A DNA stretch of 64,000 nucleotides from Xanthomarina gelatinilytica. Lineage in GTDB: Bacteria; Bacteroidota; Bacteroidia; Flavobacteriales; Flavobacteriaceae. The position numbers and the translations under genes were made by a program. Below are positions 1 to 9,177 of the stretch, one piece after another; positions within the stretch are counted from its first letter, which is position 1; each line of letters opens with the position of its first letter. The stretch covers positions 1 to 64,000 of the forward strand of contig NZ_ANLA01000004.1 in assembly GCF_000348685.1 (NCBI RefSeq). The letters run 5' to 3'. Under the pieces are notes generated by a model. That model saw only the letters and a program-made list of their open reading frames with translations. It made no database searches and was not told the DNA's origin.

Positions 1-110
1 CGCTAATAAAACAAACACTCGAACTGACGGAGGCATCTTTTTTTGATGGTTCCTTATTGATACATCTATTTTATTCGCTATCGCTACTAAAACAAGCACT
101 CGAACTGACG
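1..110. repeat. Imperfect 29-bp direct repeat, 81 bp apart
   Basis: A 29-bp sequence at 1-29 returns at 82-110 with only two mismatches (A to C and A to G); both copies contain CACTCGAACTGACG. The first copy begins at the window edge, so the array may extend to the left. The second copy carries CACTCGAA (97-104), which is complementary to TTCGAGTG at 130-137 and could fold into a hairpin just downstream of leuS. I see no coding capacity in 1-178. This looks like a dispersed intergenic repeat rather than a terminator, because no T-run follows the hairpin on the minus strand. Confidence 0.6.
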
Positions 111-178
111 TTAGTATTAACTGCGTTACTTCGAGTGAATGTTTTGAATGCTAATGAAAAAACAATCCTATCGAGAAG

Positions 179-3100
179 CTAACCTACGATATTCACAATC
201 TTTCCTGGAACAACAATTACTTTTTTGGGTTCACGACCTTGTAATTGATCCTTGGTTTTTTCGTGGGCCATGACCGTTTTCTCAATATCTTCTTTGCTCA
301 TATCCAAAGGCAGTTCCAAAGTAAAACGCATTTTACCGTTGAAAGAAATTGGATAATTCTTGGTGTTTTCCACTAAATATTTCTCTTCAAACTTAGGAAA
401 AGGTGCGGTTGCAATAGACTCCCCATGTCCTAATTTGCTCCATAATTCCTCTGCAATATGTGGCGCATAAGGTGACAATAATATTAATAAGGGTTCCAAC
501 ACTTGTTTGCTGGTGCACTTTTGAGCAGTTAATTCATTTACAGCAATCATAAAGGTAGAAACAGAGGTGTTGAATGAGAAACCCTCAATATCCTCTTCCA
601 CTTTTTTAATGGTTTTATGAAGAGTTTTAAAAGACTCTCCTAAAGTCTCTAAAGAAGTGGAACTATGCACGTAAAAACTGCCATTTTCACCTTGATGGTA
701 TAATTTCCATAATTTTTTAAGAAACCCGTGAACTCCTGTAATACCAGCTGTATTCCATGGTTTTGCTTGCTCCAAAGGCCCAAGGAACATTTCATACAAA
801 CGCAAACTGTCTGCTCCATATTGCTCGCAAATACTGTCTGGATTGACCACGTTGTATTTGGATTTGGACATTTTTTCTACTTCACGACCTACTTTGTAGA
901 CATCATTTTCCCCTTCTATTATTTTTCCGTTTTCACCAATGAAAATAGCGTTTTGATAATCTTCACCAAATTCACTGTCGTTTTTTAAACCTTCAATATT
1001 CAATTCATCTGAAGCATTTATGTATTGCACTTTTACGTGAATAGGTAGTGGTACCACTATAACATTTTCCAATTCAGAAGCATCGCTAAGACCTGCTATT
1101 TCAGCAAGTTTACGTTTCAGTTCCTTTAAGTATTCTTTGTTAGCTTCCAAATCCCCTTTACTTATAAACTCAGAATGAGAAATATAAATATTATCTAGTT
1201 TTTTCAATAATTGTTTTCCCAGGCTTTCTTCTTCTTTAGGATTGGCAAACATGTAGCTTAAGCGATACACAAAAGCACTTGTCCCTAAAATCATCCCTTG
1301 GTTGATGAGCTTCTTAAAAGGCTCTTCCACCTGAACAAAACCTCTATCTTTCATAAACTTCACCCAAAAACGGGAGTACAATAAATGTCCTGTGGCATGT
1401 TCGCTTCCTCCAATATACAAATCGACGTTCTCCCAATATTTAAGTGCTTCATCACTTGCAAATTCCTGGTTGTTTTGTGCATCCATATACCTAAAGAAAT
1501 ACCAAGAACTTCCAGCCCATCCTGGCATGGTATTCAGTTCCAAAGGAAATACGGTTGTATTATTAACCTTTTTGTTTGCCACAACCGAATTGGTTTCTGT
1601 GCACCAAGCCCAAACATCGGCACGCCCTAGAGGTGGCTCGCCTGTTTCGGTAGGCAAATACTTTTCCACTTCTGGTAAACGTATTGGCAAATGTGCTTTA
1701 TCTATCATTTGTGGCAAGCCATTTACATAATAAACAGGAAAAGGTTCTCCCCAATATCTTTGACGAGAAAACACAGCATCACGCAGTCTGTAATTGGTTT
1801 TTCCTTGGCCTTGACCAATTTGTTCAAGTTCAAAAATAGCTCGTTTGGTTGCCTTTTTGTAATTCATTCCGTTAAGGAAATCAGAATTGGAAATTACGGT
1901 ATTGTCTTTATCTGAAAAAGCTTCTTCAGAAATATCAACCCCTTCAAAAATGTTAGGAATGGGAATATTGAAATGCTTTGCAAAATCGTAATCTCGTTGG
2001 TCTCCACAAGGAACAGACATAACGGCTCCTGTGCCATAACCTGCCAACACATAATCTCCAATCCAGATTGGAATAGGTTTTTTTGTAAAAGGATGTTCGG
2101 CATAAGCACCTGTAAACGCTCCAGAAATGGTTTTTACATCTGCCATCCTATCTCTTTCGCTACGTTTTGCAGTGGCTTGAATATAGGCCTCAACCTCTGC
2201 TTTCTGATCAGGTGTGGTGATTTTCAACACCAGTTCGTGTTCTGGGGCAAGCGTCATAAAACTTACTCCGAAAATGGTGTCAGGTCTTGTTGTGAAAACA
2301 GAAATTCTGAATTCTGAATTCTGAATTCTGAATTCGATTTCTGCTCCAACGGATTTCCCAATCCAATTACGCTGACTTTCTTTAAGGGACTCTGTCCAGT
2401 CTATCGTGTCCAATCCTTGCAATAACCTTTCGGCATAAGCAGAAATTCGCATAGACCATTGTGTCATTTTCTTTCTGATAACCGGATGTCCGCCACGTTC
2501 CGACACGCCATTTACAATTTCATCGTTTGCCAAAACGGTTCCCAGTGCAGGACACCAGTTCACTTCGGTTTCTGCCAAATAAGTTAGTCTGTACTTAAGT
2601 AATATTTCTTGTTTTTCAACATCTGAAAAAGCGTTCCATTGTTTTGCACTGAATACCTCAACATTATCATCACAAACGGCTTCTACGGCTGCATTACCTT
2701 CAGAGGCAAATACCTTTTCCAATTCAGAAATAGGGAAAGCTCTGTTAGAGTGCTTACAGTACCAAGACTCAAACAATTGAATGAAAATCCATTGGGTCCA
2801 TTTGTAATACTCAGGATCAGAGGTGCGAACTTCACGAGACCAATCGAATGAAAAACCAATTTGGTCCAACTGTCGTCGGTAGGTTTTAATATTTTCTTCA
2901 GTGGTTAAAGCTGGATGCTGACCAGTTTGAATGGCATATTGTTCTGCAGGCAGGCCAAAACTATCATAACCTTGTGGGTGCAGCACATTAAATCCTTTAT
3001 GACGCTTGTAACGCGCATAAATATCACTGGCTATATATCCTAAAGGATGCCCAACATGTAAGCCTGCTCCAGAAGGATAAGGAAACATGTCCAACACATA

Positions 3101-3199
3101 ATATTTTGGTTTTTCTGAGTTGTTTTCGGCTTTAAACGTTTGGTTATCTGCCCAATATTTTTGCCATTTGGCTTCTATCTCGTTGAAATGATATTGCAT
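179..3199 (-). CDS. leuS: Leucine--tRNA ligase
   Basis: This class I aminoacyl-tRNA synthetase (1006 aa) charges tRNA-Leu in the cytoplasm. The HIGH signature appears as LHVGHPLGY near residues 47-55 and the KMSKS loop as KMSKSKYN near residue 773. The editing domain contains TTRPDTIFG near residue 302, and the zinc-type segment VNWCPALGT lies between them. A long leucine-specific insertion precedes KMSKS, which makes the protein longer than the roughly 860-950 aa of many bacterial LeuRS. Just before TTRPDT, residues 289-299 are encoded by a pure 7-bp tandem repeat, an oddity listed separately. The gene is transcribed divergently from ftsX, and a TAnnTTTG -7 element lies 27-34 bp upstream of the start. 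Assignment is secure. Confidence 0.98.
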   Translation of the reverse strand: MQYHFNEIEAKWQKYWADNQTFKAENNSEKPKYYVLDMFPYPSGAGLHVGHPLGYIASDIYARYKRHKGFNVLHPQGYDSFGLPAEQYAIQTGQHPALTTEENIKTYRRQLDQIGFSFDWSREVRTSDPEYYKWTQWIFIQLFESWYCKHSNRAFPISELEKVFASEGNAAVEAVCDDNVEVFSAKQWNAFSDVEKQEILLKYRLTYLAETEVNWCPALGTVLANDEIVNGVSERGGHPVIRKKMTQWSMRISAYAERLLQGLDTIDWTESLKESQRNWIGKSVGAEIEFRIQNSEFRISVFTTRPDTIFGVSFMTLAPEHELVLKITTPDQKAEVEAYIQATAKRSERDRMADVKTISGAFTGAYAEHPFTKKPIPIWIGDYVLAGYGTGAVMSVPCGDQRDYDFAKHFNIPIPNIFEGVDISEEAFSDKDNTVISNSDFLNGMNYKKATKRAIFELEQIGQGQGKTNYRLRDAVFSRQRYWGEPFPVYYVNGLPQMIDKAHLPIRLPEVEKYLPTETGEPPLGRADVWAWCTETNSVVANKKVNNTTVFPLELNTMPGWAGSSWYFFRYMDAQNNQEFASDEALKYWENVDLYIGGSEHATGHLLYSRFWVKFMKDRGFVQVEEPFKKLINQGMILGTSAFVYRLSYMFANPKEEESLGKQLLKKLDNIYISHSEFISKGDLEANKEYLKELKRKLAEIAGLSDASELENVIVVPLPIHVKVQYINASDELNIEGLKNDSEFGEDYQNAIFIGENGKIIEGENDVYKVGREVEKMSKSKYNVVNPDSICEQYGADSLRLYEMFLGPLEQAKPWNTAGITGVHGFLKKLWKLYHQGENGSFYVHSSTSLETLGESFKTLHKTIKKVEEDIEGFSFNTSVSTFMIAVNELTAQKCTSKQVLEPLLILLSPYAPHIAEELWSKLGHGESIATAPFPKFEEKYLVENTKNYPISFNGKMRFTLELPLDMSKEDIEKTVMAHEKTKDQLQGREPKKVIVVPGKIVNIVG
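2304..2335 (-). repeat. In-frame 7-bp tandem repeat inside leuS
   Basis: The heptamer ATTCTGA (plus-strand reading) is repeated four times without error, followed by a partial copy ATTC. Because 7 is not a multiple of 3, three units encode seven residues, and the protein shows EFRIQNS followed by EFRI. The tract sits in the CP1 editing domain immediately before the TTRPDT motif, probably in a surface strand or loop. The reading frame stays open through it. Confidence 0.85.
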
Positions 3200-3225
3200 T
3201 GTCTAATTTTTCGCTTGTAAAAGCG

Positions 3226-3233
3226 CAAATTTA
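3226..3233 (-). promoter_or_regulatory. Bacteroidota -7 element of leuS
   Basis: On the minus strand the sequence is TAAATTTG, a perfect match to the Bacteroidota -7 consensus TAnnTTTG, followed at once by GCGC. It lies 27-34 bp upstream of the leuS ATG. I did not find a clear TTG at the expected -33 distance, so only the -7 half is supported. Confidence 0.5.
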
Positions 3234-3323
3234 AACTTATTATAAGAATATTGAAAGTTTAAACGTTTTAAACCATAAGAGAATAGATTTCTTTTTTATT
3301 TTTACATCATTAATAAAACATGT

Positions 3324-4202
3324 ATGAGTTCTTCTTTTGAAAATTATCAAAAACGCAGATTAATTTCTTCTTATTTTTCAGTGGTATTAAGTATCGCTTT
3401 GGTCTTGTTTTTATTAGGCTTGCTTGGTTTATTGATATTAAATGCTAAAAAGGTTTCCGATCACTTTAAGGAACAGGTAGTTGTAACCATTTATTTAAAA
3501 GAAGTTGCCAAAGACGTGGAAATAAAACAACTTGAAAAAAGCTTGGCCATGTCCAATTATGTTAAATCCACAGAATTTGTGTCCAAAGAACAAGCAGCCG
3601 AATCCATGAAAGCTGAAAATGGAGAGGATTTTATGGATTTCTTGGGTTATAATCCATTACAGAATTCCATAGATGTGCACCTAAAAGCAGACTTTGTAAC
3701 TTCTGAACACCTGGAAACCATTAAAGACGAAGCGCTTTCTAAAAATTTTGTGGATGAAGTGAGATATGACAACGACTTGGTAACCTTAATGAACAACAAT
3801 GTAAAGAAAATAAGTTTTTGGGTCTTGGTAATTAGTGGCATCTTTACCGTTATAGCTGTTTTATTGATAAACAGCTCCATTAGGCTATCGGTTTACTCAA
3901 AGCGTTTTACCATAAAAACCATGCAAATGGTTGGCGCCACCAAACAATTTATCAGAAGACCCTTTGTATGGAAAAGTGTGCGTCTAGGCATTATTGGAGC
4001 TCTTGTTGCGTTGTTGGGTGTGGGTGTGGTACTGCATTATTTAAACAAAACATTCCCAGAATTGAATTTGTTACAAAACCCTGTTTTATTAGGTGCTTTA
4101 TTTGCTGGCATTTTCTTGCTAGGCATTGTAATTACCTGGATAAGTACTTTTATTGCGACTCAGCGATTTTTAAATTTGAAAACAGACCAGCTTTATTATT
4201 GA
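3324..4202 (+). CDS. ftsX: Cell division protein FtsX
   Basis: FtsX is the permease-like subunit of the FtsEX complex, which links the cytokinetic ring to peptidoglycan hydrolysis at the inner membrane. The 292-aa protein has a first membrane segment near residues 18-38, a periplasmic domain of about 120 residues, and three further membrane segments in the C-terminal half, as expected for the family. It heads a plus-strand group with the DUF3098 gene, uppP and truB, an arrangement I recall from other Flavobacteriaceae. No ftsE is visible in the window, so the ATPase partner must be encoded elsewhere. Confidence 0.93.
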   Translation: MSSSFENYQKRRLISSYFSVVLSIALVLFLLGLLGLLILNAKKVSDHFKEQVVVTIYLKEVAKDVEIKQLEKSLAMSNYVKSTEFVSKEQAAESMKAENGEDFMDFLGYNPLQNSIDVHLKADFVTSEHLETIKDEALSKNFVDEVRYDNDLVTLMNNNVKKISFWVLVISGIFTVIAVLLINSSIRLSVYSKRFTIKTMQMVGATKQFIRRPFVWKSVRLGIIGALVALLGVGVVLHYLNKTFPELNLLQNPVLLGALFAGIFLLGIVITWISTFIATQRFLNLKTDQLYY

Positions 4203-4236
4203 TTCAAAATTCAAGGTTTTGGGTTTAAAATTTGTC
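4202..4236. repeat. Degenerate 7-bp-period tract after ftsX
   Basis: Starting at the last base of the ftsX stop codon, the sequence reads as ATTCAAA, ATTCAAG, GTTTTGG, GTTTAAA, ATTTGTC. Successive 7-base blocks resemble each other but are not identical. It resembles the clearer heptamer arrays at 2304, 11725 and 60218, but is weaker and could be chance in AT-rich DNA. Confidence 0.35.
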
Positions 4237-4339
4237 ATGATAGACAAACATCCGTTATTTTTAGAAACTGTTAACGCGATAGTTTAAATAAAACCGTTAC
4301 TTTGCAGGTTTTAAGTTTTATAGTATTAAACAACATATT

Positions 4340-4609
4340 ATGGGAGAACAAAAACGTAAGGAGCAAGCTAAAAGCGACTTTATCTTCGGAAAGAAAAATT
4401 ATAAATTCATGCTTATTGGCTTGGCATTTATAGCTATTGGGTTTGTTTTAATGTCTGGTGGTGGAAGTGACGATCCTAATGTGTTCAGTCCAGATATTTT
4501 TAGTTTTAGACGCATCCGTTTGGCTCCTACCTTGGTATTGATAGGTTTTGGGTTGCAAGTGTATGCCATTTTATTAAACCCAAATAAGAAAGAAAAATCC
4601 AAAAACTAA
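4340..4609 (+). CDS. DUF3098 family membrane protein
   Basis: This is an 89-aa protein with a polar N-terminus, two membrane segments (near residues 26-43 and 62-79) and a lysine-rich tail. Length and layout match the DUF3098 family of small membrane proteins of the Bacteroidota, whose function is unknown. Its place between ftsX and uppP suggests a link to envelope assembly, but that is inference from position only. The segment between the two helices is polar (SGGGSDDPN), consistent with a short exposed loop. Confidence 0.85.
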   Translation: MGEQKRKEQAKSDFIFGKKNYKFMLIGLAFIAIGFVLMSGGGSDDPNVFSPDIFSFRRIRLAPTLVLIGFGLQVYAILLNPNKKEKSKN

Positions 4610-4689
4610 TTTTTAAACCCTACTAACATTTAAAACCTTATTCCAATAAAATTTGGGATGCGGTTTTTGAATATTGATTTTTTCACTTC

Positions 4690-5487
4690 ATGGACATTAT
4701 TGATTCTATCATTTTAGGGGTTATTCAAGGTCTTACTGAATTCCTTCCGGTTTCATCCAGTGGACATTTAGAACTTGGTAAAGCCATTTTAGGCGACCAT
4801 TCCATACCACAGGAAAGCCTGATGTTTACAGTCGTTCTTCATTTTGCAACTGCCTTAAGTACCATGGTGATCTTTAGAAAAGATATTTTTACCATTTTTA
4901 AAAGCCTGTTTGCCTTTCAATGGAACGAAGACACCCAATTGGTAGTAAAAATACTGGTTTCCATGATTCCTGCTGTCATTATTGGTTATAATTACGAGTC
5001 GCAACTTGCCGAATTATTTGATGGCAGCATTCAACTGGTAGGTTTTATGTTATTGATTACTGCTTTTTTACTTTTCTTGGCAGATAAAGCCAAAGACACC
5101 GATAAAAATGTAACTTTTAAAAATGCCTTTATAATAGGCATCGCACAAGCCATTGCCATGTTGCCGGGAATCTCAAGGTCTGGAGCCACAATCTCTGCTT
5201 CAGTGTTACTGGGAACTGATAAAACCAAAGCTGCCAGATTTTCATTCTTGATGGTAGTGCCCTTGATTTTTGGAAAAATTGCCAAAGATATTCTTACAGG
5301 GGATTTAACTTACAACAGTGAAAGTTTTGTATCCTTAAGTATTGGGTTTATTGCAGCTTTTGTATCTGGTTTGGTAGCCTGTACATGGATGATTACTTTG
5401 GTAAAAAAAAGCAAGCTAACTTATTTTGCCATCTATTGTGTGGTAGTAGGTATGATAGCCATTATTTATTCCTCTTTAAACCCATAA
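4690..5487 (+). CDS. uppP: Undecaprenyl-diphosphatase UppP (BacA)
   Basis: This integral membrane enzyme dephosphorylates undecaprenyl diphosphate and so recycles the lipid carrier used for peptidoglycan and other surface polymers. The 265-aa protein carries both family signatures: an N-terminal Glu-rich motif ending in LPVSSSGHL (residues 18-27) and a second motif GISRSGATI near residue 160. About eight hydrophobic segments are visible. It ends one base before the start of truB, so the two genes are almost certainly cotranscribed and perhaps translationally coupled. Confidence 0.97.
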   Translation: MDIIDSIILGVIQGLTEFLPVSSSGHLELGKAILGDHSIPQESLMFTVVLHFATALSTMVIFRKDIFTIFKSLFAFQWNEDTQLVVKILVSMIPAVIIGYNYESQLAELFDGSIQLVGFMLLITAFLLFLADKAKDTDKNVTFKNAFIIGIAQAIAMLPGISRSGATISASVLLGTDKTKAARFSFLMVVPLIFGKIAKDILTGDLTYNSESFVSLSIGFIAAFVSGLVACTWMITLVKKSKLTYFAIYCVVVGMIAIIYSSLNP

Positions 5488-5488
5488 C

Positions 5489-6181
5489 ATGACGGCAGAA
5501 GACTATCTTTCAGGACAGGTTTTATTAATAGACAAGCCGTTGCATTGGACATCGTTTCAAGCTGTGAACAAACTGCGTTGGGAAATACGTCACGCTTTCA
5601 ACATCAAGAAAATAAAGGTAGGTCATGCTGGCACCTTAGACCCACTTGCTACTGGTTTATTGGTAATCTGCACAGGAAAAATGACCAAACAAATAGACAA
5701 ATTTCAAGGTCAAGAAAAAGAATATACAGGAACCATTGTCTTGGGAAGCACGACACCATCTTACGATTTGGAAACAGACATCAACAGAACTTTTCCTACA
5801 GACCATATAACTGAAAAAGACATTCGTGATGCCACACAAGGATTTATTGGCGAGATTGAGCAATATCCTCCCGTTTTTTCAGCCATAAAAAAAGATGGCA
5901 AACGCTTATATGAATTTGCAAGGGCTGGTGAAGACGTTGAATTAAAATCACGTAAAATCACTATTTCAGAATTTGACATTATAGGTATTGAAGGACAAGA
6001 CATTCATTTTAGGGTAGTTTGTAGTAAAGGAACCTATATTCGTTCTTTGGCTAACGATTTTGGGAAAGCCCTTAAATCGGGATCCCATTTATCGGCTTTA
6101 AGACGAACAAAAATTGGTGATTTCCATGTGGAAAACGCGCTTACACCTGAAGCCTTTATAGAAAGCTTAACAACCAAGTAG
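5489..6181 (+). CDS. truB: tRNA pseudouridine(55) synthase TruB
   Basis: TruB makes pseudouridine 55 in the T-loop of tRNAs. The 230-aa protein has the catalytic motif HAGTLDPLATG near residues 46-56, with the conserved aspartate in it, and the downstream elements KEYTG and KGTYIRSLA. Its length matches the short form without a long C-terminal PUA extension. The start codon follows the uppP stop directly (TAAC then ATG), which supports this start and a shared transcript. Confidence 0.97.
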   Translation: MTAEDYLSGQVLLIDKPLHWTSFQAVNKLRWEIRHAFNIKKIKVGHAGTLDPLATGLLVICTGKMTKQIDKFQGQEKEYTGTIVLGSTTPSYDLETDINRTFPTDHITEKDIRDATQGFIGEIEQYPPVFSAIKKDGKRLYEFARAGEDVELKSRKITISEFDIIGIEGQDIHFRVVCSKGTYIRSLANDFGKALKSGSHLSALRRTKIGDFHVENALTPEAFIESLTTK

Positions 6182-6233
6182 CACTATTTTTCGTATATTA
6201 GATTGAAGCCTGAAACGGTTTCATACCCAACAT

Positions 6234-6968
6234 TTGAGTTTTTTGAATCTATCGAACAAACATAAAGCACTTTTAATTACCTTATTGGTCTCAGGAACCA
6301 TCGTACTTTCGCTGTTTAGTTTTCATATAAAAAAGCAAAACGAATTAATGGCCGAAAGCTACTATCTCCTAGAGCCCGAAACGCCAAAAACACCAGAAGA
6401 ACTTGAAGCTGAAAAACTAGCCGAAGCTGTAGAAAAACAACCTTCTGAAACCAATAAAGCTTATAACGAAACCCAAGAATACAAGAAATTTGCTGAAGCT
6501 TATCAGCCTATTGCGCCTCCAAAAGACTATGTGCCTAAACCATCGGAAAATATGATGGAAAATGACCTAACAGAATCTGGCACAACCCAAGCAATTTCAG
6601 AAATTGACGATGATGTTTTGTCTTCTTACAGTAGTGTTAACGATGTTCTAAACAAAAGAAAACCAAGCAACAGCAGTCAATCGGTCAATAAAAATAGCAG
6701 CATGCACTATTCTTTGGTAAACAGAACCCATGAATATTTGCCCACACCTATTTATTTATGTGAAGAAGGTGGAAAAATTATAATAAACATTACCGTAAAT
6801 GCTTCCGGTTTGGTTACAGATGCTTATGTAAATGCTTCCACAACGTCCAAAAACGAATGTTTAAAAGACCATGCCTTAGATTATGCCAAAGAAGCCAGAT
6901 TTAGCACAGATGTTTCCAAACCTTCACAAATTGGGACAATAACTTTTTATTTTGAAGGTAAAAATTAA
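6234..6968 (+). CDS. TonB-like membrane-anchored protein
   Basis: I do not recognise a named gene. The 244-aa protein has a single N-terminal membrane segment (about residues 12-28), then an acidic, Pro- and Glu-rich stretch of about 110 residues, then a compact C-terminal domain of about 75 residues that includes GGKIIINITVNASGLV. This architecture resembles energy-transducer TonB proteins of the Bacteroidota, in which the periplasmic C-terminal domain touches outer-membrane receptors. Residues such as the YP motif usual in TonB are not clear, so a TonB-fold protein with another role is possible. The proposed start is TTG; the first ATG (residue 37) would remove the membrane anchor. Its last four bases overlap the end of the convergent next gene. 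Confidence 0.6.
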   Translation: MSFLNLSNKHKALLITLLVSGTIVLSLFSFHIKKQNELMAESYYLLEPETPKTPEELEAEKLAEAVEKQPSETNKAYNETQEYKKFAEAYQPIAPPKDYVPKPSENMMENDLTESGTTQAISEIDDDVLSSYSSVNDVLNKRKPSNSSQSVNKNSSMHYSLVNRTHEYLPTPIYLCEEGGKIIINITVNASGLVTDAYVNASTTSKNECLKDHALDYAKEARFSTDVSKPSQIGTITFYFEGKN

Positions 6969-7567
6969 GCCGTAACCGTTAGTAAATTCATTACTTCACG
7001 AATTACGCCCTGACCTTTATCTGTATTGTACCATTGTTGCAATTCCTCTTTAATCTCTGGCGTGATTTGACCGTGTTTGGCCTTGTAATCAACCACTAAT
7101 TTTGTTGCTTCAGATGGTCTTGGCCCAAAGGTATTTATCACTTCGTTGGAAGCATCATCAATGATAATCAATTTAGGAATGGCTTTGCCGCCATTGGTTA
7201 AAAACAGATTCATTAAAGCTTCGTTGTCATCGCGAAGAACCACCCTAAAATTAATGTTTGGGTTTAATTCAGACAATTTATTAAAAACAGGAACCACATG
7301 GGCCGCATCGCCACACCAACTTTCGGTTAGCACCAACCAAGTTTGTTTGGTTTCTATATTAGCCAACTCTACTTTTACACTGTCTGTAACTTTAATGGTT
7401 TTGTCCCAACGCTTCATACGCTGGTCGTTTAACTTGGTAAAAGCAACCATGTCTTCACTTTTATCGTTTCCAGTAGTGGATTCGTTTAACACCAATTGAT
7501 TCATTAGGGTTCTGTAATCTTGGTAAGACATACTCTTAGCCAAACTATCTTTAATTATTTCTTCCAT
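6965..7567 (-). CDS. Thioredoxin family protein
   Basis: This cytoplasmic thioredoxin-fold protein has no signal peptide and contains LTESWCGDAAH, where the usual CxxC is replaced by CGDA, leaving one cysteine. Single-cysteine WCGDA proteins are a known Bacteroidota group annotated as thioredoxin family; their substrate is unknown. I place the start at the ATG at 7567 (MEEIIKDSL, 200 aa) because the 44 codons upstream in the open frame look like AT-rich leader and would overlap the promoter of the divergent tag gene. It converges with the TonB-like gene and overlaps it by four bases. Confidence 0.85.
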   Translation of the reverse strand: MEEIIKDSLAKSMSYQDYRTLMNQLVLNESTTGNDKSEDMVAFTKLNDQRMKRWDKTIKVTDSVKVELANIETKQTWLVLTESWCGDAAHVVPVFNKLSELNPNINFRVVLRDDNEALMNLFLTNGGKAIPKLIIIDDASNEVINTFGPRPSEATKLVVDYKAKHGQITPEIKEELQQWYNTDKGQGVIREVMNLLTVTA

Positions 7568-7705
7568 ACTTTTTATATAATGCAGCAAAAATAAGTTGTT
7601 CTGCTTAGTTGTTTTATGATTTATATCATATCTATGTCTATCTTTATTCCAAAAACTTACAATTAATGAGATTTCCATAGACATGGAAATAAAAATCACT
7701 TTTCA

Positions 7706-8281
7706 ATGACAAAACATAGATGTGGTTGGTGTGTTGGTGACGAGCTATACGAAGCGTATCACGATCAAGAATGGGGCGTTCCAGTAACAGATGATGACAC
7801 ACTTTTTGAATTTTTAATCCTTGAAACCTTTCAGGCAGGTTTAAGCTGGATTACCATTTTAAGAAAACGGGAGAATTTCAGAAAGGCTTTTGATGGTTTT
7901 AACTACAGGAAAATTGCCCAATACAAACAGGACAAAATAGACAGTTTGTTACAAGATGCAGGTATCATAAGGAACAAATTAAAAATACATGCCACAATTA
8001 CCAATGCTCAAATGTTTATGAAAATCCAAGAAGAATATGGAAGTTTCAGCAATTATATTTGGGGATTTGTAGATGGCGAACCCATAAAAAACAAGCTCAA
8101 ACATTATAAAGAAGCACCTGCCACTACAGCTATTTCGGATGCGTTGAGCAAAGATTTAAAAAAACGGGGTTTTAAGTTTGTAGGCTCCACAGTTATGTAT
8201 GCACACATGCAAGCCACAGGCATGGTAAACGATCATGAGGTTGGATGTTTTAGGTATCACGAGGTGGATAATGAATCATGA
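7706..8281 (+). CDS. tag: DNA-3-methyladenine glycosylase I
   Basis: Tag removes 3-methyladenine from alkylated DNA and starts base excision repair. The 191-aa length is normal. The N-terminus has CGWCVGDELYEAYHDQEWG, with the family cysteine and histidine that bind zinc, and the C-terminus has the matching GMVNDHEVGCF. The helix-hairpin-helix region FQAGLSWITILRKRENF follows the N-terminal motif. It is transcribed divergently from the thioredoxin-like gene, with a shared spacer of about 140 bp. Confidence 0.96.
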   Translation: MTKHRCGWCVGDELYEAYHDQEWGVPVTDDDTLFEFLILETFQAGLSWITILRKRENFRKAFDGFNYRKIAQYKQDKIDSLLQDAGIIRNKLKIHATITNAQMFMKIQEEYGSFSNYIWGFVDGEPIKNKLKHYKEAPATTAISDALSKDLKKRGFKFVGSTVMYAHMQATGMVNDHEVGCFRYHEVDNES

Positions 8282-8333
8282 AAATTAAAAAAAGTTAACT
8301 CTTGCAGTCAATGTTTTTAACATTCAAATCCAT

Positions 8334-8888
8334 TCAGACTTTAAGAAACCCTCTGAATCCTCTAGCAGCATAGTATGATTCTGCACCATTGTGATAGATA
8401 AAGACTGTACCAAAACGATTGTCGCCAAAAAGGGCTCCCCCAAGGCTTCTAATTTCTTCAGGTGTTTTTATCCAACTGGAAGTTTTTAAATCTATGGCTT
8501 CCAATTTTTGTAAATCTTGATATTGTGCGACACTTAAAAGCTCTATTCCCATTGCAGTTGCCAGATCCATAGCATTGTCCTTAGGCTTGAATTTTTTTCT
8601 GGACTGTAGGGCTTTCCTATCGTAACAAAGGCTTCTACGTCCTTTTGGGCTTTCTTTGGAGCAATCATAAAAAACATATTCACCTGTCTGTTTATCGTAA
8701 TTTACCACATCGGGTTCTCCTCCAGTTTTTTCCATTTGGTAAAGCGACCACAATTTTTCTGGATGGGTTTCTAATCTGGCTTGAATTTTTGACCAGTCCA
8801 AAGCTTCATGGCGATGCCTGTGATTTTCAAAACGGTTTTTTAGGACTTGAATAAGATCTTGACTTTCTGTAGGCGATAATTTTTTCAT
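8334..8888 (-). CDS. DUF4256 family protein
   Basis: This 184-aa soluble protein matches the DUF4256 family by overall sequence: an N-terminal helical segment, then PDVVNYDKQTGEYVFYDCS, a Lys- and Arg-rich middle, and a C-terminal segment EEIRSLGGALFGDNRFGTV. The function is unknown. It has no signal peptide or membrane segment. It faces tag convergently across about 50 bp. I would not assign a role. Confidence 0.85.
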   Translation of the reverse strand: MKKLSPTESQDLIQVLKNRFENHRHRHEALDWSKIQARLETHPEKLWSLYQMEKTGGEPDVVNYDKQTGEYVFYDCSKESPKGRRSLCYDRKALQSRKKFKPKDNAMDLATAMGIELLSVAQYQDLQKLEAIDLKTSSWIKTPEEIRSLGGALFGDNRFGTVFIYHNGAESYYAARGFRGFLKV

Positions 8889-9088
8889 AAGTATAAAGTA
8901 ATCATTTTTAAAAAGTTCCCTACTAAATAATTTTATAAAATTACTAAAAATCTGTCCTTTACAATTAATTTTATTTCTTGTATTTACATTTAAGACGCAA
9001 GCAATTAAGTTTGGTGCTTGCTGGAAAGATGAAGCTTGCTGAGGCTACTGAATTGAAGGCTTTGTTTGTTTAAGTTATTTTAAAATAT

Positions 9089-9130
9089 AAAAAGCACCTC
9101 ATCCCTGCATTTTGGAAGAGATGCTTTTTT
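9089..9130 (-). terminator. Rho-independent terminator
   Basis: On the minus strand the stem AAAAAGCATCTC pairs with GAGGTGCTTTTT, with one U-G wobble and a 17-nt loop, and the stem runs into a T-run. It lies about 50 bp after the stop of the gene ending at 9178 and terminates that operon. The rest of 8889-9177 holds no gene I can see. Confidence 0.75.
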
Positions 9131-9177
9131 ATTGAATACACAATTATTCTAATATGATTTTTGTAAATCCATTCAAA

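Noticed and set aside
9000-9088. Possible small RNA or gene in the spacer after DUF4256
   Set aside because: I see no open frame or clear structured element apart from the terminator at 9089.
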